The notes below the pieces were generated by a model. It saw nothing but the letters and a program-made list of their open reading frames with translations. It had not been told where the DNA came from and made no database searches. From CAVPCY01 sp963770765 (GTDB lineage Bacteria > Actinomycetota > Coriobacteriia > Anaerosomatales > PHET01), in assembly GCA_963770765.1 (NCBI GenBank), contig CAVYQS010000014.1:1-64000 (forward strand): a DNA stretch of 64,000 nt, in the 5' to 3' direction. Made by a program: the position numbers and the translations under genes. Below are positions 54,524-64,000 of the stretch, piece after piece (position 1 is the first letter of the stretch; every line of letters begins with the position of its first letter).

Positions 54524-54556
54524 AGGCGCCCCCCACACGACCGGTGGAGGACGCCT
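54524..54556. terminator. Hairpin between convergent tagA-like and surface-protein genes
   Basis: AGGCG-C-CCCCCAC pairs with GTGGAGG-A-CGCCT (two mismatches) around a seven-base loop. It sits midway between two convergent genes and could terminate both. Confidence 0.5.
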
Positions 54557-54578
54557 CGTGCAACCAAGGCGGAGGCGG

Positions 54579-57500
54579 TTACTGCAGAACGCCCTGGATG
54601 TCCACCGCATCCATTCCGATGCCGGTGCCGCTCGACGCTGCGTTCTTCGTGCCTGTCCACTCGATCCTCAGGGTGTGCACGCCGTCGGGGAGCTTCCCTG
54701 AGCTCCAGCCAAGGGCGTTGTGGATGTATCCGGGCGAGTAGAGGTCCATCGAGTAGGGCGCCCCATCGAGGATCACGCGAGCAACCCCGTAGTTCGGCGC
54801 GAGGGATGCGCGCAGCTCGACACGGGTGCCTGAGAACGTGAACTCGGTAGCAGAATCACTGCTGTTCGAGTACAGCCAACTGCCCGCCGAACGCTTGGCT
54901 GCCACGCTCGTCACCCAGGTGCCGGTCTTCAGGATCGAAGGCTCGGTCTCCTCGTAGCGAACGATCGGGTATCCCGGCAGCACCGCCTGCGACAGGGTTC
55001 CGATGACATCCACGGCATCCAGTCCGATACCGGTACCCGACGAGGCGCTGTGCTTCGACCCGGTCCACTCGATCGACATGGTGTGCGGCCCGTCGGCCAG
55101 TCCGGTGATGGAGAGCACCTTACGATTGTGGATGTATCCCGACGTGTAGAAGTCCGCCCAGTACTGGGTGGTTCCGTCGATCGTCACCAGGGCCTTGCCG
55201 TAGTTCGGTGCCGTCGATCCCACTATGTCGACGCGCGACCCCGTGAAGGCGATATGGGCGGCGCTGCCAGCGGCGTTGGTGTACTTCCACTTTCCTGCAG
55301 AACGGGTGGCGTGGGATGCGGAGTTCCACGTCCCGTCCCACACGATCCTGGAATCGGTCTCTTCGTGCCGGGTGAGGGCAGGACCTGCGGGTGCCGCTTG
55401 CCTGATGCCTCCGACCACGTCAACCGCGTCGAAGCCGATTCCGGTGCCTGTCGAGCTGGCATGCTTCGTCCCGGTCCACGTCAGCGTCAGTGTGTGTGGC
55501 CCATATTCAAGACCACGTGCCGAGAACAGAAGATGGTTATGGATGTAGCCGGTCGTGTAGAAGTCCACCGTCTGCACCGGCACACCGTCGATCTTGAGCT
55601 GAGCCTTGCCGTAGTTGGGTGCTGTCGAGCCGTAGAAGTCCACGCCCGTGCCGGTGAAGGCCACGTTGACCTCGCTGTCCGGGGAGTTGGTATAGACCCA
55701 GGCGCCTGCGGAGCGCTTCGTGTTCTCGCTCGACACCCAGCTTCCGTACCATGTCATGAAGGCGCTGGTCTCCTCGTAGCGGATGAGAGGCTCCTGGAGC
55801 GACGCGTTCATGTCGAGGGCGTCAAGACCGATGCCTGTACCCGTTGAAGCTGCGTTCTTCGTGCCCGTCCACTCGACCGTCAGCGTGTGCGGCCCTTCGT
55901 GCCAGCCCGGCTATCGACCCGAGCTTGCGGTTGTGCGTGTAGCCGCTGGTGTACATGTCGACCGTCTGCATCGGCGTGCCGTCCACCGAGAGCAGCGCCT
56001 TGCCGTAGTTCGGTGCGGTGCCGCCGTAGAAGTCGATGCTGGTGCCGTTGAACTTCACGACCGCCTTGGCGCCCGCGGAGTTCGCATACGCCCAGCTGCC
56101 ACCCGACCTGGAGACGTTGGATGCCTTGGACCAGGCGCCTTCGTAGGCGACACGGGGGTCATCGTCTTCATACCGCGCGATCACCGAGAATGTGGTCGAC
56201 TTGAACTCCTCGACGTTTCCCACGGTGTCCACCGAGCGGTAGTCGAGCGTATGTAGGCCACCGTCGGTCGATACGGCAGTGTCGCCGGTGATCCAGTCGC
56301 TGCCGTCGATACGGTACTGGGTGTGCGATACCCCCGAGTGAGGATCGCTCGCTGAGATGTCGATCGATGCGGTCCGGTAGAACGGTGCCGCTATGGTGAC
56401 GCTGCTCTCGGGGGGAGTGTTGTCGACAAGAACCTGTGCGCTGTAGGTTTCACCCGCGTTGCCGGCGCGGTCGACGGGTTGGTACTCAAGGACACGGATG
56501 CCTGAACCCGAGACCGATACCTGACCTGTGGTTGAGCCCTGCGCGACACCGTCGAGCCAGTAGTTGAAGGACGCTATGCCGGACAGCGCGTCCTCGCCGA
56601 TCAGACTCACGACAGCAGAACCTGAGACCCACCGTTGAGAAACGTCGACTGATGCGGTCGGCGGGGTGCGATCGATCTGCACGTACTCGGTCTTCACGAA
56701 CTCCTCGTTGCTCAGCCCATCGACCGAGAAGTACTGCACGGTGGTGGTTCCTTCCTCGGTGACGAGGAAGGGCTCGCCCTCGTACGGCTGTGTGGGGAAT
56801 GACCCATCTGTGGAGTACGACGTCTGGCTCACGCCGGTGAGATTGTCGGTAGCGATGAGGGAGACCGCCACGTCGTCGGCACTCCACCCGGGTGAGATGT
56901 TCGAAGTCGTGACCGGCAGCGTCTTGTCGATGTTGATGGTGATCGTGGTCGGGATCTCGACGTTGCCGGCAGCATCGACCGACCAGTACGTGATCGTATG
57001 GATGCCGTCGTCTTCGCACGAGAATGGGCTCGGTGTACTCAACCGAGGTTCCGTCGTTCACTCGGTAGTAGGTGTTCCTGACCCACGAGCCTTCGTCGAC
57101 GGGTTCGAGTGTGACCTCCACCGGCTCGTTGGACCATTCCTGCTCTGCGATGACCAAGGTGAAGGGCGGCTCTTCGTCAGGCAGAAGCTCCCCGGACAGG
57201 TCGAAGGCGTCAAGACCGATGGTCGTGCCGCTCGAGAGGGGATTGCGTTGCCCGGACCAGGCGATTCGGACGACGTGTTCCGCGCTTTCGAGCCCTGAGA
57301 CGTTCAGAACGCCTTGCTTGTGAAGTGTCGACGGAGCGTAGAAGTCGGCAGAGAAGCGGCTCGCCGCCGTCGACCGTGACCGAGGCGATGCCGTAGGAGG
57401 GCCCTGTCGAGCCCAGCAGGTTGAATCCGGTGCCGACGAAGCGGAACTCGGCGAAGGATCCGGGAGTGTTCGTCGCGAGCCAGTAGTAGTTGTGACGGCT

Positions 57501-59066
57501 CGAGGAGTAGTACGACGTCCACGTGCCGTTGTAGTAGACACCGGCCTCACTCTGGTCGACGCGGGGCGTGAGCGTGTAGGTGACCTGATGGAAGTCCTCG
57601 ACGTTGCCCGCAGCATCCACGGACCTGAAGCGCAGGGTGTGCGTGCCTCCAGTGCTGCTGGTGAAGACGTTGCCCACCTTCCACGAGCCACCATCGCGGC
57701 TGTACTCGGTCTTCGCGACACCGGACACGGTGTCGGTCGCGGTGAACGTCACCACTGCGACTCCCGCGTAGGCTTCTTGAGCATCACTCGTGGTCACCGG
57801 ATCGCCGTAGTCGAGCTTCACGTGTCTCGTCTTCACCGCTTCGAAGTTCTGCGCTTCGTCCACCGAGTAGAAGCGGACGGTTGTGTCGCCCTCGTCGGCG
57901 ACGAGGAACGGGCCGGTGTACGGGGTCGTCGGGTACGAACCGTCTGTCGAGTACCACGTGCCCAGGATCGCGTTGGCGTTGTCTACCGCTGTGAGGCTCA
58001 CGAGGAGTGGCGCGTTGCGCCATCCTGACGGGATGTTGGACGCGGTGATCGGCGGCTCTCCGTCCTCACCGGCCATCACGAAGTTGAACCGGTAGAGCGC
58101 GTCGCTTGCGGGATCTGCGGCGTAGACATTGCCGAACGCGTCGATGTCGATGTCGGAGACCGACTGCAAGACGCCGGACGGATTCAGGCTGCCGAGCCAC
58201 GCGCCGGTGTTCGAAAGGCGAACGATGCGGCTGTTGCCGCTATCGCCCACGTACACCACGCCCCACGGATCGACTCCGATTCCGCGCGGCGCGTCGAACG
58301 TGCCGGTCTGTGTCGGGCTGCCTTCGGCATCGACCTCCTGCCATTGGTCGATGGTCAGAAGCAGTTCTCCTTCGGGGCTGTACTTCTGGATCTTGTCCTG
58401 GTTGGGAATGGCGACCCAGATACTGCCTTCCGAATCCAGTGCGATACCGTCCGGCAGATCCTGACTTCCACCTTGGAGAGGGAACTCGCCGATGTATCCA
58501 CCCCACAGGCTGAGGTGCTGGATCTTGTTGTGGAAGGTGTCTGCGATCCACAGCGTGTCATCGGGCCCGACGGCGATGCCCTTCGGCGCTGCGAACTGCG
58601 CGTCGCCGAAGTCGGATTCACCATAGGTGTAGACGAACTCGCCGGTAGCCGTGTCGAGCACACGGATACGGTTGTGCTCGGTGTCAGCGACCACGAGCAT
58701 TCCGTCCGACGTGAGATCGATACCCGCCGAGCGCTGGAACTCCGAGTTGTCGGTGTGTCCGACTCTGAAGAACTCGACATCGTCGCCGGTCACGCCCACC
58801 ACGTAGTTGGACGGGTCGTAAGGATAGCCCTCGAGAGGCCTGTTCAGATCCGAGTGGGTATAGAAGACGCTTCCGCCGGGCCCCAGCGCCAGAGCCTCCG
58901 GGAATGCCTCCGAACCCGCCGCATACGACCGTACGTAGCTGAGCGAGTCCTTTGTCGAGGGAGTGAACGCGGCCATGGCCGTCTGGGGGACGAGCACAGC
59001 GGCTGTCAGCCCAAGCATGCACCACGCGGTCGTAAGCCTCAGGTTGAGCGTTCGAATCCCAGACAA
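54579..59066 (-). pseudogene. Giant secreted NHL/repeat surface protein, three frameshifts
   Basis: The rebuilt protein is about 1,494 residues. It has a signal peptide ('TTAWCMLGLTAAVLVPQTAMA', region 12-33), then an NHL-type beta-propeller (about 50-310, e.g. 'GIAVGPDDTLWIADTFHNKI'). Several CHB_HEX/OmpL47-like beta modules follow ('WYSTDGSYPTTPYTGPF', 'YRSVDTVGNVEEF'). Five copies of an about 120-residue module end the protein ('APNYGKA...TGTGIGLDAVDV'). Breaks lie near 57355, 57030 and 55895, each cured by removing one base. TTG 59066 is preferred for its AAGGAGGGG site. No sortase motif or membrane anchor is seen at the C-terminus. It probably binds or scaffolds surface glycan. Confidence 0.75.
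54582..56190 (-). repeat. Four tandem copies of an about 120-residue module
   Basis: Each copy opens with R-Y/H-E-x-x (for example 'RYEETSAF', 'RHEETDSR', 'RYEETEPS'). It continues through G-T/S-W, 'SAG.W.YTN', 'F.GT..D..GSTAPNYGKA', 'I.DG', 'D.Y..GYIHN', 'GPHTL.(I/L).WTGTK' and ends 'GTGIG.DAVD'. Approximate residues of the mature frame are 960-1085, 1093-1215, 1232-1355 and 1367-1494. A fifth, more divergent copy lies apart at about 505-625. The fold is probably a jelly-roll carbohydrate-binding sandwich. Confidence 0.75.
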
Positions 59067-59287
59067 CGAAGTCCCCTCCTTGGTAAGCATGCACTACGTG
59101 ACCGCACGCAGGCGCGTGCAGTCGTTCAATTCAGGTATCGTCCGAAGTCAGGCAGAACCTTAGAGTCGAATCGAGGGCTCACCACGCATCACGACCGTGC
59201 AGGCGGTAGGTGGATCGCAGCTCGTATATACTCACTGCAGTACGCGACGCGGTGGCCGCGGGGTGCACACAAGGGGAGCAGCACTCG
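59067..59287. promoter_or_regulatory. Divergent intergenic region
   Basis: This 221-base gap separates the minus-strand surface protein from the plus-strand sugar transferase. A TATACT -10-like hexamer at 59227-59232 faces the transferase, without a good -35. I see no clear minus-strand promoter. Confidence 0.35.
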
Positions 59288-60779
59288 ATGCGTGAAGCAC
59301 GCTCAGGCGAACGCGCCAAGGGTGGTTCGAAATCGCGGTTGACTCGAACGGTACGGCGTCGCAGGCTTGTCGCCGCGTTGGTGGGTATCGACGCTCGTTG
59401 CGATTCTGGTCGCCGCGTTCTTGACCACGTGGATTCGGTTCGGCTCCATCACAGCCCCCGTGCGATTCGAGTCTCCCGGGACTGCACGTGAGCTTCTGGC
59501 AGCTGGCCTTGGTCGTTGTCCCGCTGTGGGTGTGTCTGCTGGCTCTGTCGGGCGTCTACGATCCGGACCGGCTTTCGTGGGGTCTTCCGGAACCGGGTCG
59601 AATCGTCCGGTCCATCTCGTTCGGCGTCGTGGTGCTCATCCTCGCGACGTTCTTGGCGAAGCTGCCGGGCCTTTCGCGCGCATGGACGCTGTTGCTGTGG
59701 TTGCTGACGATCCTCTGCGGTGATGGCGGGACGGGTATGCGTCTCGTACTGGTTCACGCGGATGCACAGGCGCGGCCGGTACACCAAGGCCACGCTCGTC
59801 GTGGGGAGCAACAGCGAATCGGCGGATATCGTTCGGGTGCTCAGAGCGAACGTCGACGCAGGGTTGGTGCCGGTGGGTGTTGTCGCTTCGTCGCAGGCCG
59901 AGCGCCTTGAACTCGACTACTCCTCGACCGACACCCCGATGCTGGGAGCGGCGCGCGACATCCTTCGCATCGTCGACGAACACCGAGGCCGACGTCATCG
60001 TCATCGCCTCGTCGGCGTTCGATCACGAGGTGCTCGCGCGTATCATCGCTGAGCTGCGGACCACGGATGTGGACGTGCACGTGTCATCGGGCTTGTTCGA
60101 AGTCCTGAGCAGCCGCGTGCTGGTGAGTGAGATCGCCGGGGTGCCGCTGATCACCATCAAGGGCATTTCACTCTCGCGCGGCAACCTGCTCGTGAAGCGT
60201 GCCTTCGACCTTGTGACGGCCGGTCTGATCGTTGTGATCGGTCTGCCGCTGTGGGCGTTGATCGCCGCCGGGATCAAGCTCACGAGTGACGGACCGGTCT
60301 TCTACGGCCAGGAACGTGTAGGCCGCCGGGGCCAGCGGTTCAAGATGCTCAAGTTTCGCTCGATGTATCAGGACGCCGATGCCAGGCGTGATGATCTGGC
60401 GCAGGCGAACGAGGCGTCCGGGCCACTGTTCAAGATCAGGGATGATCCGCGTGTCACGACCATCGGGAGGTGGCTGCGCAAGTACTCCCTCGACGAGTTT
60501 CCCCAGCTCATCAATGTGCTCAGAGGAGAGATGTCCCTCGTTGGGCCGCGACCGCCGCTCCCCGTCGAGGTGGGACGCTACTCCATCAAGGACTGGAGGC
60601 GTCTCGAGGTGGTTCCCGGTATGACGGGGCTGTGGCAGGTCTCAGGGCGAAGCTCGCTCACCTTCGACGAGATGGTCTCGCTCGACCTCTTCTACATCGA
60701 GAACTGGTCTGTCACGCTCGATCTCACCTTGCTCGTGCGCACCGTTCCCGCCGTTCTGTTCGCTCGCGGCGCCTACTGA
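59288..60779 (+). pseudogene. Undecaprenyl-phosphate sugar phosphotransferase (WbaP/PHPT-like), four frameshifts
   Basis: This enzyme starts repeat-unit synthesis by moving a sugar phosphate from UDP-sugar to undecaprenyl phosphate. Rebuilt length is 495 residues: four N-terminal membrane helices, a Rossmann-like domain ('TKATLVVGSNSESADIVRVL'), and a fifth helix. The catalytic domain has 'VFYGQERVGRRGQRFKMLKF' in part, 'KYSLDEFPQLINVLRGEMSL' and 'GPRPPLP...VPGMTGLWQVSGR'. The frame shifts near 59375, 59488, 59722 and 59985, each one extra base. ATG 59288 follows AAGGGGAG. The catalytic half is uninterrupted. Confidence 0.85.
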
Positions 60780-60790
60780 GGGGCTTGGCC

Positions 60791-61876
60791 ATGAAGCTGA
60801 TCGTCGTAGTGGGGGCGCGCCCCAACTTCATCAAGGTCGGTCCCTTGATGCCGGCTCTGGCAAGGGCCGGTGTGCAGGCTTCGATAGCGCACACGGGCCA
60901 GCACTACGATGCTTCCATGTCGGATGTCTTCTTCGAGGACCTGTCACTTCCAGAGCCGGCGTGGTTCCTTGGAGTCGGCTCGGGCACGCACGCGGTCCAG
61001 ACGGCCAAGGCCATGATCGCGCTCGAGGAACTCTTGGACGCCGAACGTCCCGACGGATTGATCGTCGTGGGCGATGTGAACTCGACCCTCGCGGGGGCTT
61101 TGGCGGCGGTCAAGCTCGGCGTTCCGGTGATCCATCTCGAGGCGGGTCTGCGCAGCGGCGACATGACCATGCCCGAGGAGGTCAACCGGCTCGTCACGGA
61201 TCAGCTCTCCTCGATGCTGTTGACGCCGGTGCCGGACGCTCGAGCGAACCTCGAGCGAGAGGGGGTGGGTTCGGACCGCATCCATTTCGTCGGTAACATC
61301 ATGGCCGAGTCAGTGCTGTCGAACCTGCCTCGAATCGAAGGAGCGGAGCCGGCCGCCACGTATGGGCTTCATGTCGGCGAGTTCATGTTGGTGACCTGTC
61401 ATCGCCCCGAGAACACCGATCACCCCGAGCGTCTGCGCGAGATCGTCTCGGCCATCAACGAGTGCGGAATGCCGGTGCTGCTGCCGGCGCACCCGCGGAC
61501 CCGCCCGCTGCTGGAGGGCGCCGGAATCCTCGGGGCGGAGGCGAACGTACACGTCGTCGACCCGGTGGGCTATCTCTCGATGCTGGCGCTGCAACGCGAC
61601 GCGGCACTCGTCCTCACGGATTCCGGGGGCATCCAGGAGGAGTCCTGCATGCTACACACGCCGTGCGTGACCGTGCGGCGAAACACGGAACGACAGATCA
61701 CGGTGGAGATCGGGTCGAACCGCCTCGTGAGCGCCGACCGCCACGAGATTCTCGCTGCGATCGACTCCGGGCTGGACTCATCCACCCAGTGGCCGGTGCC
61801 CGAGCGTTGGGACTCAGAGGTGTCGTCGCGTGTCGTCGACGCACTGCGATCGGGAATCATTCCACTCGCCCACTAG
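60791..61876 (+). CDS. wecB: UDP-N-acetylglucosamine 2-epimerase (non-hydrolysing)
   Basis: WecB interconverts UDP-GlcNAc and UDP-ManNAc. The 361-residue GT-B-like protein has 'VVVGARPNFIKVGPLMPAL', 'HTGQHYDASMSDVFFEDL', 'VHGDxxS'-equivalent 'VGDVNSTLAGALAAVKL', 'HLEAGLRSGDMTMPEEVNR', 'TCHRPEN' and 'LTDSGGIQEES'. It supplies the ManNAc donor expected by the TagA/WecG-type transferase. It begins 11 bases after the sugar transferase. Confidence 0.94.
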   Translation: MKLIVVVGARPNFIKVGPLMPALARAGVQASIAHTGQHYDASMSDVFFEDLSLPEPAWFLGVGSGTHAVQTAKAMIALEELLDAERPDGLIVVGDVNSTLAGALAAVKLGVPVIHLEAGLRSGDMTMPEEVNRLVTDQLSSMLLTPVPDARANLEREGVGSDRIHFVGNIMAESVLSNLPRIEGAEPAATYGLHVGEFMLVTCHRPENTDHPERLREIVSAINECGMPVLLPAHPRTRPLLEGAGILGAEANVHVVDPVGYLSMLALQRDAALVLTDSGGIQEESCMLHTPCVTVRRNTERQITVEIGSNRLVSADRHEILAAIDSGLDSSTQWPVPERWDSEVSSRVVDALRSGIIPLAH

Positions 61877-61911
61877 GGTGCGGCAACGACGCTCACGGAA
61901 GCGGGGTACTG

Positions 61912-62890
61912 GTGCGTGTACTGGTGACAGGTGGAGCCGGCTACATCGGGTCCATCACGACAAGGACGCTGTTGGACGAGGGTCATGAGTGTGTCGTTCT
62001 CGACACGCTTGAACGAGGCTGGCGGGCCGCTGTCGACCCGCGGGCAGCATTCGTTCGAGGATCCGTCGGTGACGCGGACGCTCTCTCGCTCGCGCTGGAG
62101 GGCGTCGACGCTGTCATGCATCTGGCGGGCTACATCGAGGTCGCCGAGTCCCAAGTGGATCCCGAGAAGTACCTGCGCAACAACGCCGTTGAGCCCTGCA
62201 AGATGCTTGATGCGATGCAGGAAAGGGGCATCGACGCCATCGTCTTCTCTTCGACGGCCGCTGTGTATGGAGAGCCGGAGACCGTTCCGATCTTCGAAGA
62301 CGCGATGACGAAGCCCATCAACGCCTACGGTGAGTCGAAGCTGCGATTCGAGCACGAGCTCGACGCCAGGGGCAAGGAGGGGATGCGTTCGATCAGGTTC
62401 CGCTACTTCAACGTGGCTGGGGCATGGCCTGACGGCTCGCTCGGGTGAGGCTCACGATCCCGAGACCCATATCGTCCCCCGCATTCTCGCGGCGATGCGC
62501 GAGGGCCGGACATCGTTCGAGGTCTTCGGCGGCGACTATCCGACTGCCGATGGCACCTGCGTTCGAGACTATGTGCATGTCTGCGACCTCGCGCGTGCCC
62601 ACCTTCTTGCGCTGGAGCGCCTGCACGCAGGTGCGGAGTCCGCGGTGTATAACCTCGGCAACGGGGGAGGGTTCAGCAACCTCGAGGTTGTCCGAGCATG
62701 CGCCGAGGCGACCGATCGCGATGTCGATGTGGTGATCGGTCCCAGAAGGCCGGGCGACCCCGCCGTACTCGTTGCCTCCGCAGACAAGGCCGCGGGGGCG
62801 CTGGGCTGGCACCCGGAGTACACCGACCTGAAGGTCATGGTGGCCGATGCCTGGCGCTGGCATCTTGCCCACCCGAACGGCTACCGCTAG
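61912..62890 (+). pseudogene. galE: GalE-like NAD-dependent sugar epimerase, one frameshift
   Basis: UDP-glucose/UDP-GlcNAc 4-epimerase of the extended SDR family, 325 residues when repaired. It has 'VLVTGGAGYIGSITTRTLL' (NAD-binding GxxGxxG), 'VMHLAGYIEVAESQ', the catalytic 'FSSTAAVYGEP' and Y-x3-K 'YGESKLRFE', and 'CVRDYVHVCDLARAHLLAL'. The frame breaks at about 62448; removing one base joins 'GSLG' to 'EAHDPETHIVPRIL'. GTG 61912 is the start. The 4-epimerised donor would serve the locus glycosyltransferases; exact substrate is unresolved. Confidence 0.87.
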
Positions 62891-62893
62891 ACT
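62865..62893 (+). promoter_or_regulatory. Promoter of tRNA-Val inside the galE 3' end
   Basis: TTGCCC (62865-62870) and TAGACT (62888-62893) are 17 bases apart, about 30 bases ahead of tRNA-Val. The -35 lies within the last codons of galE. Confidence 0.55.
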
Positions 62894-62923
62894 GATTCCT
62901 CGCCGCCATCGTGCGGCTTGATC

Positions 62924-62998
62924 GGGCGATTAACTCAGCGGGAGAGTGCCACCTTCACACGGTGGAAGTCACTGGTTCAAATCCAGTATCGCCCACCA
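62924..62998 (+). tRNA. tRNA-Val (anticodon CAC)
   Basis: A 75-base cloverleaf has acceptor GGGCGAT/ATCGCCC, D stem ACTC/GAGT, anticodon stem CCACC/GGTGG with loop TTCACAC (anticodon CAC), T loop TTCAAAT and encoded CCA. Confidence 0.94.
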
Positions 62999-63006
62999 GC
63001 TACTCT

Positions 63007-63046
63007 AGACCCGTCATTTGCGGAAACGCAGGTGGCGGGTCTTCTT
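63007..63046 (+). terminator. Terminator after tRNA-Val
   Basis: AGACCCG (63007-63013) pairs with CGGGTCT (63036-63042), enclosing an inner TGCG-GAAA-CGCA hairpin, and is followed by TCTT. Confidence 0.55.
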
Positions 63047-63076
63047 GACGCCCTGAGAGAGCGGCGCATGGGCAAC

Positions 63077-63595
63077 CTAGCGCCAAGAAGCTGTGCGCCG
63101 CGCCCGAAGCGCGAAGCGCATGATGATGCCCGCGGCGACAGCCAGCAGCATGATCAGCACCCAAAGACCCCATAGGTTGAAGATGAACACCATGCCCATG
63201 ACGGTAAGCAGCAGTCCCACGAATCCCGACCCAGTTGCCAGGAAGGCCACGCCCAGGAAGATCAGCACAAGACCCACGACCCACCCGGCGGCCGATTCCG
63301 ATTGTTGCCGTCTCCTGCGGGGCGCAGCTTGGGAGACTGCGTCTGCCCCGGGCTCAGCGCTCCTTGTCGGCGGGTCGGTCCGTGGCTGGTGTCTGGTCCA
63401 TTCCCTGTTGTACGCCGTCCTCTTGTCAGGGTCGCCGATCACGTCGTAGGCCTCGTTCAGCCGCTGCGCATGGCGGGTGTCACCACCCTTGTCGGGATGG
63501 TGCTTGCTGATGAGGGCGCGGTAGGCCCTGCCGATGACTTCGGCATCGGCACGTGGACTGACTTGCAGCACGTCGTAGTAGTCGACGAAGCCCAT
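63077..63595 (-). CDS. J-domain membrane protein
   Basis: The 172-residue protein starts with a J domain ('VDYYDVLQVSPRADAEVIGR', HPD in 'KHHPDKGG' at about residues 32-39, 'RLNEAYDVIGDP'). A basic, disordered linker (about 65-100) and two membrane helices ('WVVGLVLIFLGVAFLATG', 'MVFIFNLWGLWVLIMLLAV') follow. It lacks the zinc and substrate domains of DnaJ, so it probably recruits DnaK to the membrane. No obvious operon partner is in the window. Confidence 0.85.
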   Translation of the reverse strand: MGFVDYYDVLQVSPRADAEVIGRAYRALISKHHPDKGGDTRHAQRLNEAYDVIGDPDKRTAYNREWTRHQPRTDPPTRSAEPGADAVSQAAPRRRRQQSESAAGWVVGLVLIFLGVAFLATGSGFVGLLLTVMGMVFIFNLWGLWVLIMLLAVAAGIIMRFALRARRTASWR

Positions 63596-63786
63596 GTCTA
63601 CCGGACTCCCTTCATCGCGGCGCGTCTACGCTAGATGATAGGCCCTCAGAAGCCACCTCGCTTTCCCAAGCATCGATATCGCCCCGACATGGACCGGCAG
63701 CACCCATCCACCAATGATCCACGATTCGAGAACCGGTGCTCTTTCGTGACTCTTTTCGAGGAAACCGAGGGGGCTTCCTCGATGGC

Positions 63787-64000
63787 TCAGGACGCTGTGC
63801 GCCCAGATGAACCGCTTGTGCGCGCGGCGATGACACTCCGGTAGGACTGCACCATCGCTTGTGCGTTCCTGCGGGCGTCATGGTACTGCTCGACATATGC
63901 GCGCGATTCGCGGCCCAGTCTGACTCTCTTCTCGCCGTCGGTGAGCAGGTCACGCAGGACCGTCGCGATGGTGTCAGGTTCGGCCTGAACGATCGGCAAG
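63787..64000 (-). CDS. Glycosyltransferase C-terminal end, cut by the window
   Basis: About 70 residues are visible: 'PIVQAEPDTIATVLRDLLTD' followed by 'RVRLGRESRAYVEQYHDARR' and a basic tail. This is the usual C-terminal helix pattern of GT4-family glycosyltransferases. The rest lies beyond position 64000. It suggests that glycan genes continue to the right on the opposite strand. Confidence 0.6.
   Translation of the reverse strand, partial: LPIVQAEPDTIATVLRDLLTDGEKRVRLGRESRAYVEQYHDARRNAQAMVQSYRSVIAARTSGSSGRTAS

Noticed and set aside
63635..63844. A 69-residue plus-strand open frame next to the J-domain gene
   Set aside because: No ribosome binding site, no family likeness, and overlap with the glycosyltransferase end on the other strand.

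Overview
The window looks like a chromosomal piece of a high-GC, Gram-positive-type bacterium, most likely a deep-branching actinobacterium of the Coriobacteriia (OPB41/Anaerosomatales) type. This is inferred from gene content and codon style, not from a database search. Supporting signs are frequent GTG/TTG starts, a lepA-hemW-hrcA-dnaJ-rsmE-mtaB-phoH-ybeY-era-recO neighbourhood, a separate-subunit glycyl-tRNA synthetase, and a PPi-centred energy set (pyruvate phosphate dikinase, its regulator, and a membrane pyrophosphatase).

Layout. (1) 1-4.5 kb is accessory DNA. It holds a phage terminase small subunit, small phage-like genes, a 3'-end fragment of a tRNA or tmRNA gene that looks like an attachment site, a frame-broken large serine recombinase reading into that site, and a 560-base non-coding stretch with two unusual hairpins and several DnaA-box-like 9-mers. 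A methyltransferase gene closes the region. (2) 4.7-41.6 kb is a dense housekeeping block, mostly on the plus strand: leuS, comEA-comEC-holA, rpsT (minus), lepA, dusB, hemW, CIRCE-hrcA-dnaJ, rsmE, mtaB, phoH, a short PgpH-like HD protein, ybeY, a DgkA-PAP2 fusion, a CBS-domain protein, cdd, era, deoC, recO, glyQS, ppsR-ppdK, dgt, hppA, dnaG and rpoD. (3) 41.6-44.8 kb holds two tRNAs and a cell-envelope trio: PASTA amidase, a degenerate LCP-like protein and an unknown secreted protein. (4) 44.8-62.9 kb is a surface-polysaccharide locus: chain-length regulator/tyrosine kinase, flippase, polymerase/ligase, two GT4 glycosyltransferases, two acyltransferases, an alpha/alpha-toroid protein, a TagA/WecG glycosyltransferase, a giant secreted NHL/repeat protein on the opposite strand, the initiating sugar-phosphate transferase, UDP-GlcNAc 2-epimerase and a GalE-like epimerase. 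tRNA-Val, a J-domain membrane protein and the tail of another glycosyltransferase end the window.

The polysaccharide genes make a coherent Wzx/Wzy pathway. A sugar phosphate is loaded on undecaprenyl phosphate, a ManNAc-type residue (WecB, TagA/WecG) and further sugars are added, and the unit is acylated, flipped, polymerised and length-controlled.

A caution applies to the whole window. I count about 20 single-base reading-frame breaks in eight otherwise well-conserved genes, 18 of them +1. Each gene regains an uninterrupted family-like sequence across the break. They lie in 1.7-15.7 kb and 45.9-62.5 kb, while about 16-45.9 kb shows none. Sequencing or assembly error is the simplest explanation, but real decay cannot be excluded from sequence alone. 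I found no CRISPR array, no rRNA, and no clear novel defence or mobile system. The least explained items are the paired conserved-loop hairpins near 3.3 kb, the giant repeat protein, and the toroid protein in the polysaccharide locus.
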